Translations under genes and position numbers: made by a program | The notes under the pieces: generated by a model | What the model was told of the DNA's origin: nothing | The model's input: only the letters and a program-made list of their open reading frames with translations | Database searches by the model: none | Assembly: GCF_000346465.2 (NCBI RefSeq) | Contig: NC_034015.1 | Location: forward strand, 9,232,923 to 9,296,922 | DNA from: Prunus persica | Lineage: Eukaryota > Streptophyta > Magnoliopsida > Rosales > Rosaceae | Length of the DNA stretch: 64,000 bases | Direction: 5' to 3' | Shown: positions 46,806 through 58,089 of the stretch, piece by piece | Position numbering within the stretch: the first letter of the stretch is position 1 | Layout: each line of letters starts with the position of its first letter

Positions 46806-47319
46806 TGTTAAATAACCCGCACACTAGATCTTGTTCTTTGATGTAACCAACGGTAATAGACTAAACTAGCAAATATTAAAACACTTAGAAACACACAAGA
46901 ATTATACTGGTTCGGCAGAATTTTTGCCTACGTTCAGTTGTGATTTCTCTAGGTAGAGAAATCACCGCTCCTTTGATTATTAATAGAGATTACAGAACTT
47001 GTGCGGCCCTAGAACTAATCTCAAAACTCTCGGCTGTATCTGGTTGTTTTTCACCTCTAAAATAAGCCCTGCCGCACCCTATTTATAGATATAGAGTTGG
47101 CTTACATGTCCCAAGGCTGATTGAATTCCTATTCCTAAGTGGATTAGGAAATTACACTCATCCAAATCCAAATAGACTTCCAGAAATCCAAACCTAAATT
47201 GTATAAGGAAAACTAAAATTCTTTCCTAATCCCTCTAGGACAAGAATCGGTATACCTCTAATTTTCCTAAAACAATCCTAAACCAACTAGGACATATTTG
47301 ACGAGCCAAAATCCTAACT
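46806..47319 (-). repeat. Copia 5' LTR
   Basis: 514 bp, the upstream LTR in the element's orientation. It ends TTTAACA before the primer-binding site and contains a TATAAATAG promoter box. Confidence 0.9.
47079..47087 (-). promoter_or_regulatory. Copia LTR TATA box
   Basis: TATAAATAG on the minus strand in the 5' LTR. The identical box is in the 3' LTR at 42232-42240. It would drive the element's genomic transcript. Confidence 0.6.
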
Positions 47320-47616
47320 CCCTCTACTTGAACATCATTCTTGGTTTCAAGATTCGCTCCAAGGATATGAACATCTTATCTTTTTCTCAAATAGGATTTA
47401 AAGAGTCTTTGGTGCACACTTTCATAGACTTATAAAGATTGGGACCAAATGAGACTTGCATGAATCCCTAGTTTATTTAATGCATCTGCTCTTACTTTGA
47501 TTTCATATTAGATATGGCATGCTAGGTGATTTATACTCTCAAAGTTTGGTTGTAGAGTTTTTAGAAATCTTTACACAACACCATTCTCATAATATTCCCT
47601 TCACCCATATACTCTA

Positions 47617-48102
47617 ACCTATGGACATGACGCAATTCTACCCATGGAAATCATAGTCCAGTCCATCAAAATTGCCCTGCAACATAACTTAGTTGGAGAA
47701 GACTATTCACAGGCAATGCTGCTAGAATTTGAGGGATTGGACACGAGTAGAATTGATACCCTTAACAAACTCTTAGTAGGAAAACAAGCTGTGGCAAGAA
47801 CTTATAATAAGAGAGTTAAAAACAAGAGCTTTGAAGAGGGAGAAATCATCCGAAGAGCAATTCTGCCCCTTGGATCCCACGTGGCTGGTTATGGAAAATG
47901 GTCACCCACATGTGAAGGCCCTTTTCTAATTAAACAAGTCCTTGGATTGGGGGCATACAGGTTACAGGACCAAGATGGAGAAATCCATGCTGCACCGATT
48001 AATCGCAAATGGTTAAAGAAGTTCTATCCAACTATGTGGAATTCACAAGTAGTACAAACAGATCCTGGGATCGAAGGAGAAGTGGATAGAACTATTGCTT
48101 GA
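47617..48102 (+). pseudogene. Ty3/gypsy integrase C-terminal part
   Basis: An open stretch continues the integrase lost at 40260: ALQHNLVGEDYSQAMLLEFE, then a GPFLIKQVLGLGAYRLQD chromatin-end module and PINRKWLKKFYPTMW. The junction sequences accccaatata (left) and acccatatac (right) rebuild a single accccatatac target when joined, confirming that one gene was split. Confidence 0.75.
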
Positions 48103-48272
48103 CTTTTGAATAGTTGATGTATATATGTGGTTCATTTTTGTGTATTCTGCCCATATGAGATGTTTGAATGAGGCGAAAATATGAAAATGCAAGATTGGCA
48201 GAAATTAATAGAACTTTTCATTCATAATTGTCATGAATAAATGACTAAGTTTTATTACAGAATAGATATTTT

Positions 48273-48998
48273 CTAGAGGCCTAGTTTCTTGAGAGTCTCT
48301 TGCAATCCAGCCTTCTTAACGGAGATCTCAAACTGGAGAAGCACTCCTTGATGAATGGAGGCCTCTGCAATCTCTAGTGCATGCCTTGAAGTTGCGACCA
48401 TGCTTTGCAAAAGGAAACTAGACTTGGTCTTCGCACCCAATCCAGCTCTAAGATTCTTCTGCCTCTCCCTTAGTACAACTAGTTGCTTATGGAGGTTCTC
48501 AATGTCCTTTTCTAGCTTATCAGCGGCGGATTTAGTCTCCTTGTAGTCTGCAACCAATGCATCCAGTTCTAACTTCTGCTTCTGATATTCTACCAGCTTG
48601 GCTTCACGCGTAGCCTTGCAGGATTCAAAAGCACTAAAGGAGGGTTTGAGATCTTCATATCGGTTGTGAAGGTTGATTACATCTCTGGCCAGACCCAGGC
48701 TGATCTCAAGAATAGGTCGAGAAGCCATGTTCTCCTTGTGCAGCAGGTCCAGATCTTTCATCAGTTTATCAATAATTTCTTTGTTCTCATCCAGATCCAG
48801 CTCAGTGGACTGCCAGATTTTTATTCTGTCCACCGCCTCATCCACTGCTTCGGACTTGGATTTGCTTGGAGTGGATCCTAGTTTTTCAATCCTCTGCAGC
48901 TGAGCATCCAGGTCCATAGCTTCAAACTCTGCCAATTCTGGTTCAGCAAAGGAGGCTGTGGTTGATGAGCCTGGGACAGAATGAAGGGGCATCTGCAT
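48273..48998 (-). CDS. Antisense coiled-coil ORF of the gypsy element
   Basis: A 241-residue frame on the strand opposite gag-pol, between integrase and the element end. It is almost wholly helical with heptads (DLLHKEN, KLEKDIENLHKQLVVLRERQ), and has no signal peptide or known catalytic motif. Tat-lineage plant gypsy elements are known to carry extra ORFs in antisense between integrase and the 3' LTR; that is the likely origin. Unlike gag-pol it has no stop codons. Function unknown. A host gene captured by the element cannot be excluded. Confidence 0.55.
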   Translation of the reverse strand: MQMPLHSVPGSSTTASFAEPELAEFEAMDLDAQLQRIEKLGSTPSKSKSEAVDEAVDRIKIWQSTELDLDENKEIIDKLMKDLDLLHKENMASRPILEISLGLARDVINLHNRYEDLKPSFSAFESCKATREAKLVEYQKQKLELDALVADYKETKSAADKLEKDIENLHKQLVVLRERQKNLRAGLGAKTKSSFLLQSMVATSRHALEIAEASIHQGVLLQFEISVKKAGLQETLKKLGL

Positions 48999-49086
48999 AA
49001 ACTAGCCCCAGTTAGGTTCTATCTCAAACTAAAATCAGGAAATGGGATTGGCCTAGCAATACTTACAGCCACGTCATGGGCTTGAG

Positions 49087-49415
49087 AGGGCTTTAGTAGA
49101 AAATGGCGATTTAATTTGCAACCTATGATTACCGATCACTGAATTTTTAGCAGTCCAAATTACTCAAATTAAAATGCTAAAAATCGTTTTAATTGCTTTT
49201 GTTTTCCTACCCTTTTTTTCTCGGTAACCAAACAATCAGGCCAGCAAAACCTCTATAAACGGCAGCGTGTTAATATTTTTTTAACGAAATGAAAACAAAA
49301 ACGTAAAAATTGCATAAGCTGAGAGAGAGAAAGAGACCTGGATTTGACACTTCTTCTTGTCGGCCTCGGACCGCTTAACGAGATCAGCGACGAAGCGGAA
49401 CCTCCTGCAAGGGTT
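49087..49415 (-). pseudogene. ATPase copy C: exon 1 remnant plus intron 1 start
   Basis: 49338-49415 encodes [20 protein letters not shown]... with the exon 1 splice donor still present (CAG|gtctct). 49087-49337 continues as intron 1, matching 57005-57236 and 31385-31668. It is joined at its upper side to exon 7 of copy B and cut at 49086 by the gypsy insertion. Confidence 0.8.
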
Positions 49416-52400
49416 CTTGAGCACAACTGCAACAAGCATGCTAACTGATCCAAGTAAAATGCAGAGTAACCATAGTTGCCAGCTTAGTGGAACAGTGCTA
49501 GCAAAAGCTCCCAAGAACTCTACTATGATAACTTGGAAGGCCACTGTGCAAACCACGACGCCTAGGAATACCCGGCTGTCAAACATGCCCACGAATATGT
49601 TTATCTTCTCTATGTCACGGCTGTTTATCTCATTAAACACCTGATAAAAACAAAAGCAAACAAACATCATATGTATGCGGGATTCGAGTACTTACGCTGG
49701 TGTGTTAAGATTTCAGAGAGACAGACGGACACATGCATAGCCCAGAAGAAGTTATAGGCCGTATTAAAGTTAAACATGTTGATGATGCAAGAGAAAACCA
49801 GGGTTGCTTTTAACCAGTAAAATGTACCTGGCAAAACACAAATGCGTTGAATATCAGTGTGTCTAGAACTTCAGTTGCATCTGAACCAGAAAGTCCAAGA
49901 AGCTGTTTCCCATAGAAATTGAGAACTCCAAGGACAATCAGTTGATAGATACTCTGGCCAATGATATTCCTCCACATGGCCTTGGTTATGAAGCTTGTAC
50001 CCCAACCAACAGAGGGCCTTTTTATAAGTCCATCACTTGGAGGCTCTGTTCCCAGTGCCAATGCCCCAAGAGTGTCCATAATCATGCTGACCCAAAGCAA
50101 TTGCACAGCCGTAAGGGAAGCAGATCCTGAAAGAGATCTGAAATTTATCGTTATTTATTTGTGTCTTTCTAAACAAATATAATGGTGTAGCATGCGAGAA
50201 AAATCTGCCAGACCAACATACCTGAGACACATGCAGAAACAAAATTGATTATTAGAGCAACAACGTTAACTGTCAACTGGAACTGCACAAACTTTTGAAT
50301 GTTTATGTACACTGAACGTCCCCATCTTGCCACATTTACTATAGTCTTAAAATTGTCATCCAATATGACGACATCAGCACTTTTCTTGGCAACCTGTATA
50401 TACCATCCATGAATTGGCTATTCAGAACTAGGAACAACATCCAATTATCAAGCAGCCGGGAGGAGAAAACAAATCCTAAATGACACAAAATGGTAGTTAA
50501 CCTTATGCACATTCAGATTGCAGGAAACCAAAAAAGGCCCTGTCGATAATTAGCTAAATATAATTGAGTAGTTGATTTAAGCAGAGGGACTTGCGATTTC
50601 CAGAAATGAGCAACTGAAATTTATTGGAAGGATACCATTCCAAGTATACTACTTGGACAAAGTAATGGTTCAAATATGATTTAGAAAAGTCATAGAGCAG
50701 CTCGTTGAGGTACATGTTGTAGTTTGGAGTTGCCTTTTCCTTTAGCAAGCGGTATATGCTATAATTAGCAAGAGGACCAGAGGGAAATCACAGTAAATAT
50801 CTCAAGTTGGCCTATTCCCCAAGTCAAGGGGTTTTCAAAAGCAACATAAATTGACAAAAAGAACAAGACACCAATTTCTTTTTCTGGTAAATGTTATACA
50901 AGTTACAACAATCAAGTTGCATTCACCAGCTTCTTGGTAGGAGGGTACGTAAGAGGGCAGTTCTTATCACATCTAAGGCTTTTTCAGGTTTTCTTAGGAA
51001 GCAGTTCTATTTTGGTGGTCATTTCTGTCCAAGGGTAAATATGGGCATGAGGCACCAAAATAGTAATATTAGTAACAAAAATAATAAAACAAACAACAAT
51101 AATTCGAAACTACAGCCTTAATTGTTTTTTCTTCTGGCTACGCACCAAGAATATATCTTTAACATAATTGTTTTACTCAGTAACATGCGCAACATGTGTC
51201 CTACCATCAAAGATTATGTGTCTTGTCAACGCATTCTACATGTGACATACATGAAATGAGTTCGAATGAAATATGTGACAAATCATGTTAGTAGCCATGC
51301 ATGGAGTAAATCAATTTTGTTGGATGAAAACATTTGAAAGTTTCAAGGAAAAAAAAGTTGCAAAGTGATAGTAAGGAGAAGTTACAGGTAAAGAAATTCC
51401 AAGGAGCAACATAGGATTAAATCATCAGTCTGAAAATGGGTGTTATAGAATAAGTTATTTGAGTAAGATGATGCTAGGTCATCAAGGTTGAGATACACAC
51501 AAGAAAAAGTAGCTGAGACACAAACCTCTGTTCCTGCTATGCCCATAGCAAGTCTAATGTCTGCCTTGTGCAAAGCAGGAGCGTCGTCGGCCCCATCGCC
51601 AGTCACTGCAACTACCTCACCAAATTCATCTCTCAGAGTTTTTACCAAGGTGTGCTTATCCAATGGTAAAGACCGAGCCATCACCTGTATCCACATGAAC
51701 ATTTAAATTTTTTGTGAACATCTTTAAATAGTTATGGTTGAGGGTGAAAATTTTCTAATGAAATTATTTAGTAACCTGAATCCTCGGTATAACAGCTTTC
51801 TTCTGCTCAAGAGACATGTTACGAAACTCCTGTCCTTCTATGGCTAAACCATCTTCTGTGAGTATGCCGCATTCTTTAGCTATGGCTTTAGCTGTATATA
51901 TATTGTCACCAGTGACCATTCGTACAGTTATTCCAGCAGATAAACAAGTTTGAACTGCGTCCTTTACCCCAGGGCGCACAGGATCCTTGATACCGACAAC
52001 TGCTATCAATGTATAGCCATCATCTGGGATGTCATTTTCGATGGAAGAGTCATCTATATTTTTGAAAGCCAAGCAGAGCGTTCTCAAGGCTTCAGAAGCA
52101 AAAGAATTAATGACATCTGTGATATTCTTTACCTGTTCTCGGGAGAGAATAACAGATTCTCCTTTAAAGTCAATAAATTTGTTACACATTCCCAATACTA
52201 TTTCTGATGCACCTTTGCAAAAGGCGCGTTTACCACCATGAGGATGAGCTACAAGCACAGACATTTTCTTCCTCACAGAATTGAAAGGTTCAACCTTAAG
52301 AATATTAACCTCTCTGCGCACGGCATCAAAATCGCCACCCAAAAGTAAACCAAATTCTAATAATGCCGACTCTGTTGGTGTCCCCAAAATGGAGGTCCTT

Positions 52401-55400
52401 CCATCTTCCTTAATAACCTCAGAGCTTGTATTTTGGAATATAACCTGTAAAAGGATGCTTGATGCTCCAGATATTTCTGAACTCAATATTTCTTTACTCT
52501 CATTACCTTTTACATCTAAAGTTTTTTCACATATCCATAGCTTGTTAACTACCATGTGGGTTGTGGTTAATGTCCCTGTTTTGTCTGTGCAAATGCAACT
52601 AGCATAACCCATTGTCTCACATGCTGAGAGATGCCTTACTAGTGCCCTATCATTCATTAATTTTTTCATAGCAAAAGCAAGGCTCAGCGGCACTGCCAAT
52701 GGTAATCCTTCGGGAACTGCAACAACAATTATAGTTACCGCAATAGCAAAGTAGTTCAATAGGATTACTGCATCAGTTGAAGACCAATCAGTGATCTCGT
52801 TGTTAAGTATTTTTTCCACCAAAAATCTTACTGCCAATACCAAAAATGTCAACACAGCAAAACTCAGACCAATTTTACCAATAATTGTAGCAACACCATT
52901 CAGCTTTACCTGCAGTGGGGTCTCATCTTCTCCTCCTTCACTCAGAGTTTCCATCAACTTTCCCCATTCAGTTCTCATACCAACTGTTGTCACCAGCATT
53001 ATACCTGACCCATCCTGCACTTTAGTTCCTGAAAGAAGAAAAGGCTTCTCTTCATATACATTGACCGGCTCACTCTCACCTGACAAGCTTGACTCATCAA
53101 TCAGCAAAGAGTATCCTGATATGAAAATCCCATCAGCTGGAACTTGGTCCCCAATTGACAAATGGACAATATCTCCAACAACCAAGTCATAAATGGAAAC
53201 TTTTTGTCTTTTTTTATCCCTAGTGACCTGAACAAAAATCTTTTTCTTCTCCCTGTCCAAATCCTTGAATTGCAACGACTGTCTGTAGTCACTAATAGCA
53301 GTAACCATAACCACTAAAACTATACTAGTTAAAATTCCCACACCATTGTACATGCCTTTTGGCCAACCCTCAGTGGCAATTTCAACTCCTATTGAAACCA
53401 CAGCGCATACCATAAGGATAATTAATGTTAAGTCTTGTAGGGCTTCCCATACAAACATAAAAAATGTTCCGGGAGGTTTCTCCGTATAGCGGTTTAGGCC
53501 ATAAACATTTTGCCTGATTGGTATGTTACTATCCTTGACACCTTCATCTAGCGAGACACAGACTTTCCTTAAAATCCCATGAATTCCACCATGCATTTTC
53601 AAGGCCTTAATATCATGGCCACACGTGATAGATGCAAGTTCATCTCGGTGAATGCTGAAACCTGCAGTTCTGGCATCTTCAGACAGCTTGTATTCATCCT
53701 GTCCTGGCTTTTCATTGGATCGATCACCAGCACCATGCATTTTCGAGGCCTTAATATCATGGCCACACATGATAGATGCAAGTTCATCTGGGTGAATGCT
53801 GAAACCTGCAGTTCTGGCATCTTCAGACAGCTTGTATTCATCCTGTCCTGGCTTTTCATTGGATCGATCACCAGCACCAGCTTCATAAGATCACATAACA
53901 AAGAGAGAGAAGGAATGAGAGAGAAGGAATGAATACATGACATCAGCACACACATAACGAACTTTTACTTGACCTATAAACTTAAAGATGATACCTTCAA
54001 TAAAATGCAGTGCTGCTTGCTGAACATAAAGAGCAACTCGAATCTTTTCCTGGTAAAACAAAGAAGAATAACAAAGTCAAAAAACAGATGACAATCACAG
54101 TCCCCCAGAACAATAGTAGCAGTAAAAGTTCACAAGTCAAAGTCTTCAACTGAAAATAACAGAGTAACCACCGAGTATATTCAAACATATATAGCTTACA
54201 ACCACATTTGTGCATCTGCACGCATATATGCAGTTGTTTCTCTTGTACAGTCCTCAAATAAGATCTTTAACGAAGTCCTATTATCAGTTATTACATCAGA
54301 TTTGAACTACTCTCAATGCATCTCAGCATTCAACATATACAAGGTATTAAAAGTTGTTGCAGGTCCAAAAACACAAACATTTACAGAACTATTAACAAAC
54401 AATTGATACGAACTAAAACTTTCCTTTATTTCTAAAGGGAGAATTCAAAAGCCTATTTTTCAATTTTGTTTGTTTTGAACAAAATAATCTTCCAGGTTTG
54501 AAATAGTATATTATGGGATTTCAACAACTATCATGATCATTTGGTGGAGTAATGGGATTTCAACAACTGTCACGAATCCTAGTATGACCAACAAGATTTT
54601 CAGGGTATAAGGAAAAAAAAGAGTGCTGCTAAAAGAATCCTAATATTAATTGAGTACACCCTACTATCAAATTATTTATTGAATTACTAATTTACCTTAA
54701 TATAAAATGACCAAAAAGGATATATTGAATTGTGAAACACCCTCGACGAATCCTCCACCGAACATAGCAACGCCTCCTTCATAATATCGTTTCCTCCACC
54801 GTCACACTAACACCGTCGTCATACCATCCACTTCTCCACCGTTACAGTAACGCCCCATCATACCATTATACTAACGCCGTGGTCGTCTAGTATTGGTAAA
54901 TCTCATTTTGATTTTGTTATCAAATGGGTTATACTGTCTTGATTTGTTCTTCACAAGCTAAAATGTTTTGTAACCCTCCTCTAGAAATTGGTTTTAATTC
55001 GTTCTTCAAAGGGAGAAGTTTATGGGTTGTTTAATGTTGATTATCTGAAGAGATCCATGACCATGTGGGTATGCTGTAGTCTTGCTGCAAACATCGGAAA
55101 TGCCATCATAGCTTTTCTGGTTTAGATTCAAATAATATGTTAAGGGCCCATGAAAATCCCTTCATATAACTTGTGAAACCAAATAATAAGTTGAATGTTC
55201 GTGTTTGTAGTTCAATTCAATACATTTATAAATATGAAAAGAGGGCACGAATTCATGTAAAAAGAGAAACTTGGTTTAGGATTGGCATTAGAGTGTATTA
55301 GGGTGTAACATGGGTATTTTTGGTAGTTAAATAGGGTGTACTTAGTTAATTTTATATTTTATTTAAAATATTATGGTGTACTTAGATCATAGAGTGTACT

Positions 55401-57407
55401 TAGTTAATTTTAGGGTTCGTTTAGCAGCACTCAAAAAAAAAATCATGAATCCTAGTATTTAGTATTAACCCTAGGATTTATTATCACGCAATAAATCTCA
55501 GAGTCCTCAATTCTTTAGCATGACCCTAGTATTATACCATAAAATCAAAATTAAAACTAAGTTTTTCTGGCCCATAAGATACTATTTTGAAGTATCTTTC
55601 ACTTTCAGCATTAATATAACTTAGCAAATTTCACTTGAAAGTTGGAAGTTGGAGCTAATATATATTTTCTGTTTAAGAATTACTGAACTTAACATACTGT
55701 TTTTTAATACACGAAAGCATACATTGGTGCTGACAATTATTATTTCAGAAAGACGACCAAATCCGTATGCGCACGTGTTTGACTGAAAATCACAATCAAC
55801 TGAAATCAAACACATAGTTGAGCACGATCTGCCAACTCTTGCAACCCCTTTTTAAGTTTTATAATCAAACAAGACGTTAATGTAAAAACAATTTTTCTTG
55901 ATAATTTAATACGATCCATAATACTCCTTTAACAAAACAAACAAAAAACAAGTGAAGAATACTTTTATGCCATGTTAGCATCGGGACTGCACATACATAT
56001 ATGCGAGATGAATGATATTCATATAAATTGAAATAGCATGGAAAATATTAAATTGGTGGACCTAATCAAACCCTTGCTCAAAAGTAAATGAGACTAGCCT
56101 TTCTGCACGCGCTTCCGGGCCTGCGAGAGGCTTTTTTTAAAAAAATTTAAATTTATTTTAGAATTAAAAAAGATAATGGGTAGTTGTGTTTCATAAAAAT
56201 AGGATACATATTCTGATTTTTCTTTTAATTTAATTTTTTTAAATATAAAAAGTGCGAATTTACCATATTATCCTCATTTAATACCCACCCACTACCAACA
56301 CGACGAAACCCTCTTATTTTAAAGTCATTATTTTTGACATTTTTGTCATGCGAAAGTTCCTAGAAATTTCGTCCCTTGCCATTTTTGGAAGATGAAGTCA
56401 GAAATGTCTTTTTATTATATTCGTACCCATCAGCGCGACCAGAAAAACTGTTTTTTGGTTATAACATTTCTGACTAAGCGTCGTTTTCCGTTGAGGCAAA
56501 TGAAATTGAGTTTTTTAATTTTAAACGCAAGTACCTACTATAAAAAGTACTGCATCGGAAAATTGATATTTTCTTTTGGACAAACTACATAAAATTCCTT
56601 AAATTATAGGGTTATGTTCAAATTCATATTCAATTTTAGATATATTTACGAGTACATATTCAAATTCCCGAAAAACCTACAAATTAACCCCACCATCAAT
56701 CAGACTGTTAATAAGTCAGTTAAATGCTGATGTGGCGAATGTGAATTCCATTTTTTAATGATATAGACTCCATGTGGAAAAAAAAAAAATTAACTATATA
56801 AAACGGACGGGGATATCAATACCACGAGCTCTCAAACGGACGGGGATCGAAAAACAGTACTACAATAAAGAAATTGAGAACAAACGTGGGACCACCCACG
56901 ACTAACGCATTGTAAGCCGAAACAAAATCCCTAGCCTCCTGCTTGTCTTTCTTTCTTTCATTTTGTGAGTTCTAATCCAAAATAAATATCATCCATTCAG
57001 CAGGAAATGACGATTTAATTTACAACCTACGATTAGCGATAACTGAATTTTTAGCAGTCCAAATTACTCAAATTAAAATACTGAAAATCGTTTTAATTTC
57101 TTTTGTTTTCCTACCCTTTTTTTCTCGGTAACCAAACAACCAGGCCAGCTAAACCTCTATAAACAGCGGCGTGTTCATATTTTTTTAACGAAATAAAATA
57201 TAAAAAAAAAAACTGCATAAGCTGAGAGAGAGAGACCTGTCTTTGAAGCTTCTTCTTCTCGGCCTCGGACCGCTTAGCGAGATCGGCGACGTAGCGGAAC
57301 CTCCTGCGAGGGTTCTTGACGACCGCGACGGCTTTTCTCCATCTCCGAATAGCTTCCTCCGAAGGATTCTTGTTCTCCACCTCGAAGTCCTTCAAGTACC
57401 TCTCCAT
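49281..57407 (-). CDS. ACA4/ACA11-type Ca2+-ATPase copy B, C-terminal fusion, probably degenerate
   Basis: Exons: 57407-57237, 54049-53995, 53880-51776, 51684-51526, 50393-50222, 50126-49828 and 49640-49281. The frame is open for 1106 residues, and the exon plan equals copy A. Exon 3 is 144 bp longer through an in-frame duplication. Exon 7 follows the pump for 75 residues to AVVLK, then runs in frame into exon 1 sequence of copy C ([20 protein letters not shown]) and 18 intron-derived residues. The normal 26-residue tail is lost. Changes at otherwise invariant sites: TGDGTND to TGDGADD, LTTNHM to LTTTHM, LAVTLSL to LAVPLSL, TGDNIN to [14 protein letters not shown] to [15 protein letters not shown] to VAKKSAD. 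An active pump is therefore unlikely. Expression unknown. All splice sites remain canonical. Confidence 0.75.
53593..53880 (-). repeat. 144 bp in-frame tandem duplication in exon 3 of copy B
   Basis: Two adjacent 144 bp units (53593-53736 and 53737-53880) each encode 48 residues, from [20 protein letters not shown] to a KMH ending. Copy A has a single unit. The two units differ at few positions, so the event is young. It lengthens the N-terminal regulatory region between the autoinhibitor and the first membrane segment. Confidence 0.9.
54193..54440. other. Segment present only in copy B intron 1
   Basis: Between TTCAAACATATA and GGGAGAATTCAAAAGCC copy B has about 250 bp absent from copy A (junction near 30010-30025). 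No termini or duplication are evident, so it may be a deletion in copy A rather than an insertion. Confidence 0.5.
54621..55432. mobile_element. 812 bp TIR element in intron 1 of copy B
   Basis: Ends are GAGTGCTGCTAAAAGAATCC and, inverted, GAGTGCTGCTAAACGAACCC. It lies in an A-run that flanks both sides (8-10 A). Copy A has the uninterrupted sequence (AAGGAAAAAAACAATCATG, about 30183-30201), so this is a real insertion. No transposase. The ends and A-rich duplication suit a MULE-type MITE. The interior 54740-54890 has C/G-rich CCTCCACCG-type repeats that could be captured host sequence. Confidence 0.8.
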
Positions 57408-58089
57408 TTCCACTGTTTTTTTCTCAGTCCTCACAACATTCAGAGAGACGCAGAAAAAGAGAGAGTCGCTCGGAGGCGAAGACTAGAGGGAGAGAAGGAA
57501 AGGAACGGAAGGGGAAGCCAAAGGTCTGGAGTTGCAGTCTTTTAAGATCCAGAAGTCCACACGCGGATAGTTGGACGACTAGGAAAGATTCCGTACATGT
57601 GCGTGCAAAACGTTTGTCCTGTGGCCTACCGTAAGAGCAACTCCACTGAGCAGCTGAGCCAAGGCTGGGGAAAAAAAAAAAAATTCGTTCCAACGGTGAG
57701 TCCAAGCTCGGGTTGGGAGTGGGTTCCATCAATTCGGGCTAACTCGAAGGCCAGTTCAACACGCGTCAATGGTAAAAAAAATTTGAACCAGCGCACTGAC
57801 GCCAGCTCTAACGGAAAGAAGCCACGTGTCACGCCCCTAGCACTCCGATCAGCTTCTTTGAATCCAATCCAACGGCTAGCATTTTTTGGTCAATAAAATT
57901 ATGAAAAAAAATCGAAATTTTTTTAAAAAAATTCTAAAAAATTCTGATTTTTTTTTCTTTCTATAAATACCTATAAATACCCTTCACTTTCAACACCAAT
58001 CCTCATACATTTCATTATACTTCTACTATTATTCACTATTTACTCAACATTTTCCTCTCTTTCACCTTGTATTTTTATTTCTTATTTTT

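Larger units (their letters stand above)
41959..47319 (-). mobile_element. Ty1/copia retrotransposon, 5.36 kb
   Basis: Two 514 bp LTRs (41959-42472 and 46806-47319) flank gag-pol read on the minus strand. The 5 bp target duplication CCCTC lies at 41954-41958 and 47320-47324. The primer-binding site near 46788-46803 reads TGATATCAGAG, close to the initiator tRNA-Met type TGGTATCAGAG. A purine tract (CCAAGATGGAGAT) precedes the 3' LTR. The outer end of the 5' LTR is AG where TG is expected. The LTRs differ at a few percent of positions by eye, and pol has multiple stops, so the insertion is fairly recent but dead. Confidence 0.9.
40262..47616. mobile_element. Unclassified insertion in gypsy integrase (carries the copia element)
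   Basis: Without the nested copia element this is about 2.0 kb (40262-41958 plus 47320-47616). No protein-coding homology was recognised. A cluster of GTCAAAGGTCAAA-type repeats lies at 41320-41400. A short duplication around ACCCC(A)TATA marks the site. The ends are not TG...CA and no inverted termini were found. A solo LTR or large non-autonomous LTR element is possible. Confidence 0.5.
33641..49086 (+). mobile_element. Decayed Ty3/gypsy (Tat-like) retrotransposon with nested insertions
   Basis: The order is an LTR-like block, gag, a second LTR-like block, protease remnant, RNase H, integrase, (insertion 40262-47616), integrase C-terminus and an antisense coiled-coil frame. No reverse-transcriptase motif was seen. 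The left edge (TGTTTAGGCTTAAATTC) and the right edge both abut intron 1 of ATPase copy C. Many stops and frameshifts show that it is dead. Tat lineage is inferred from the RNase H/integrase sequence style and the antisense ORF. Confidence 0.7.

Noticed and set aside
46544..46811. Plus-strand frames across copia gag
   Set aside because: Antisense shadows of gag; no independent features.
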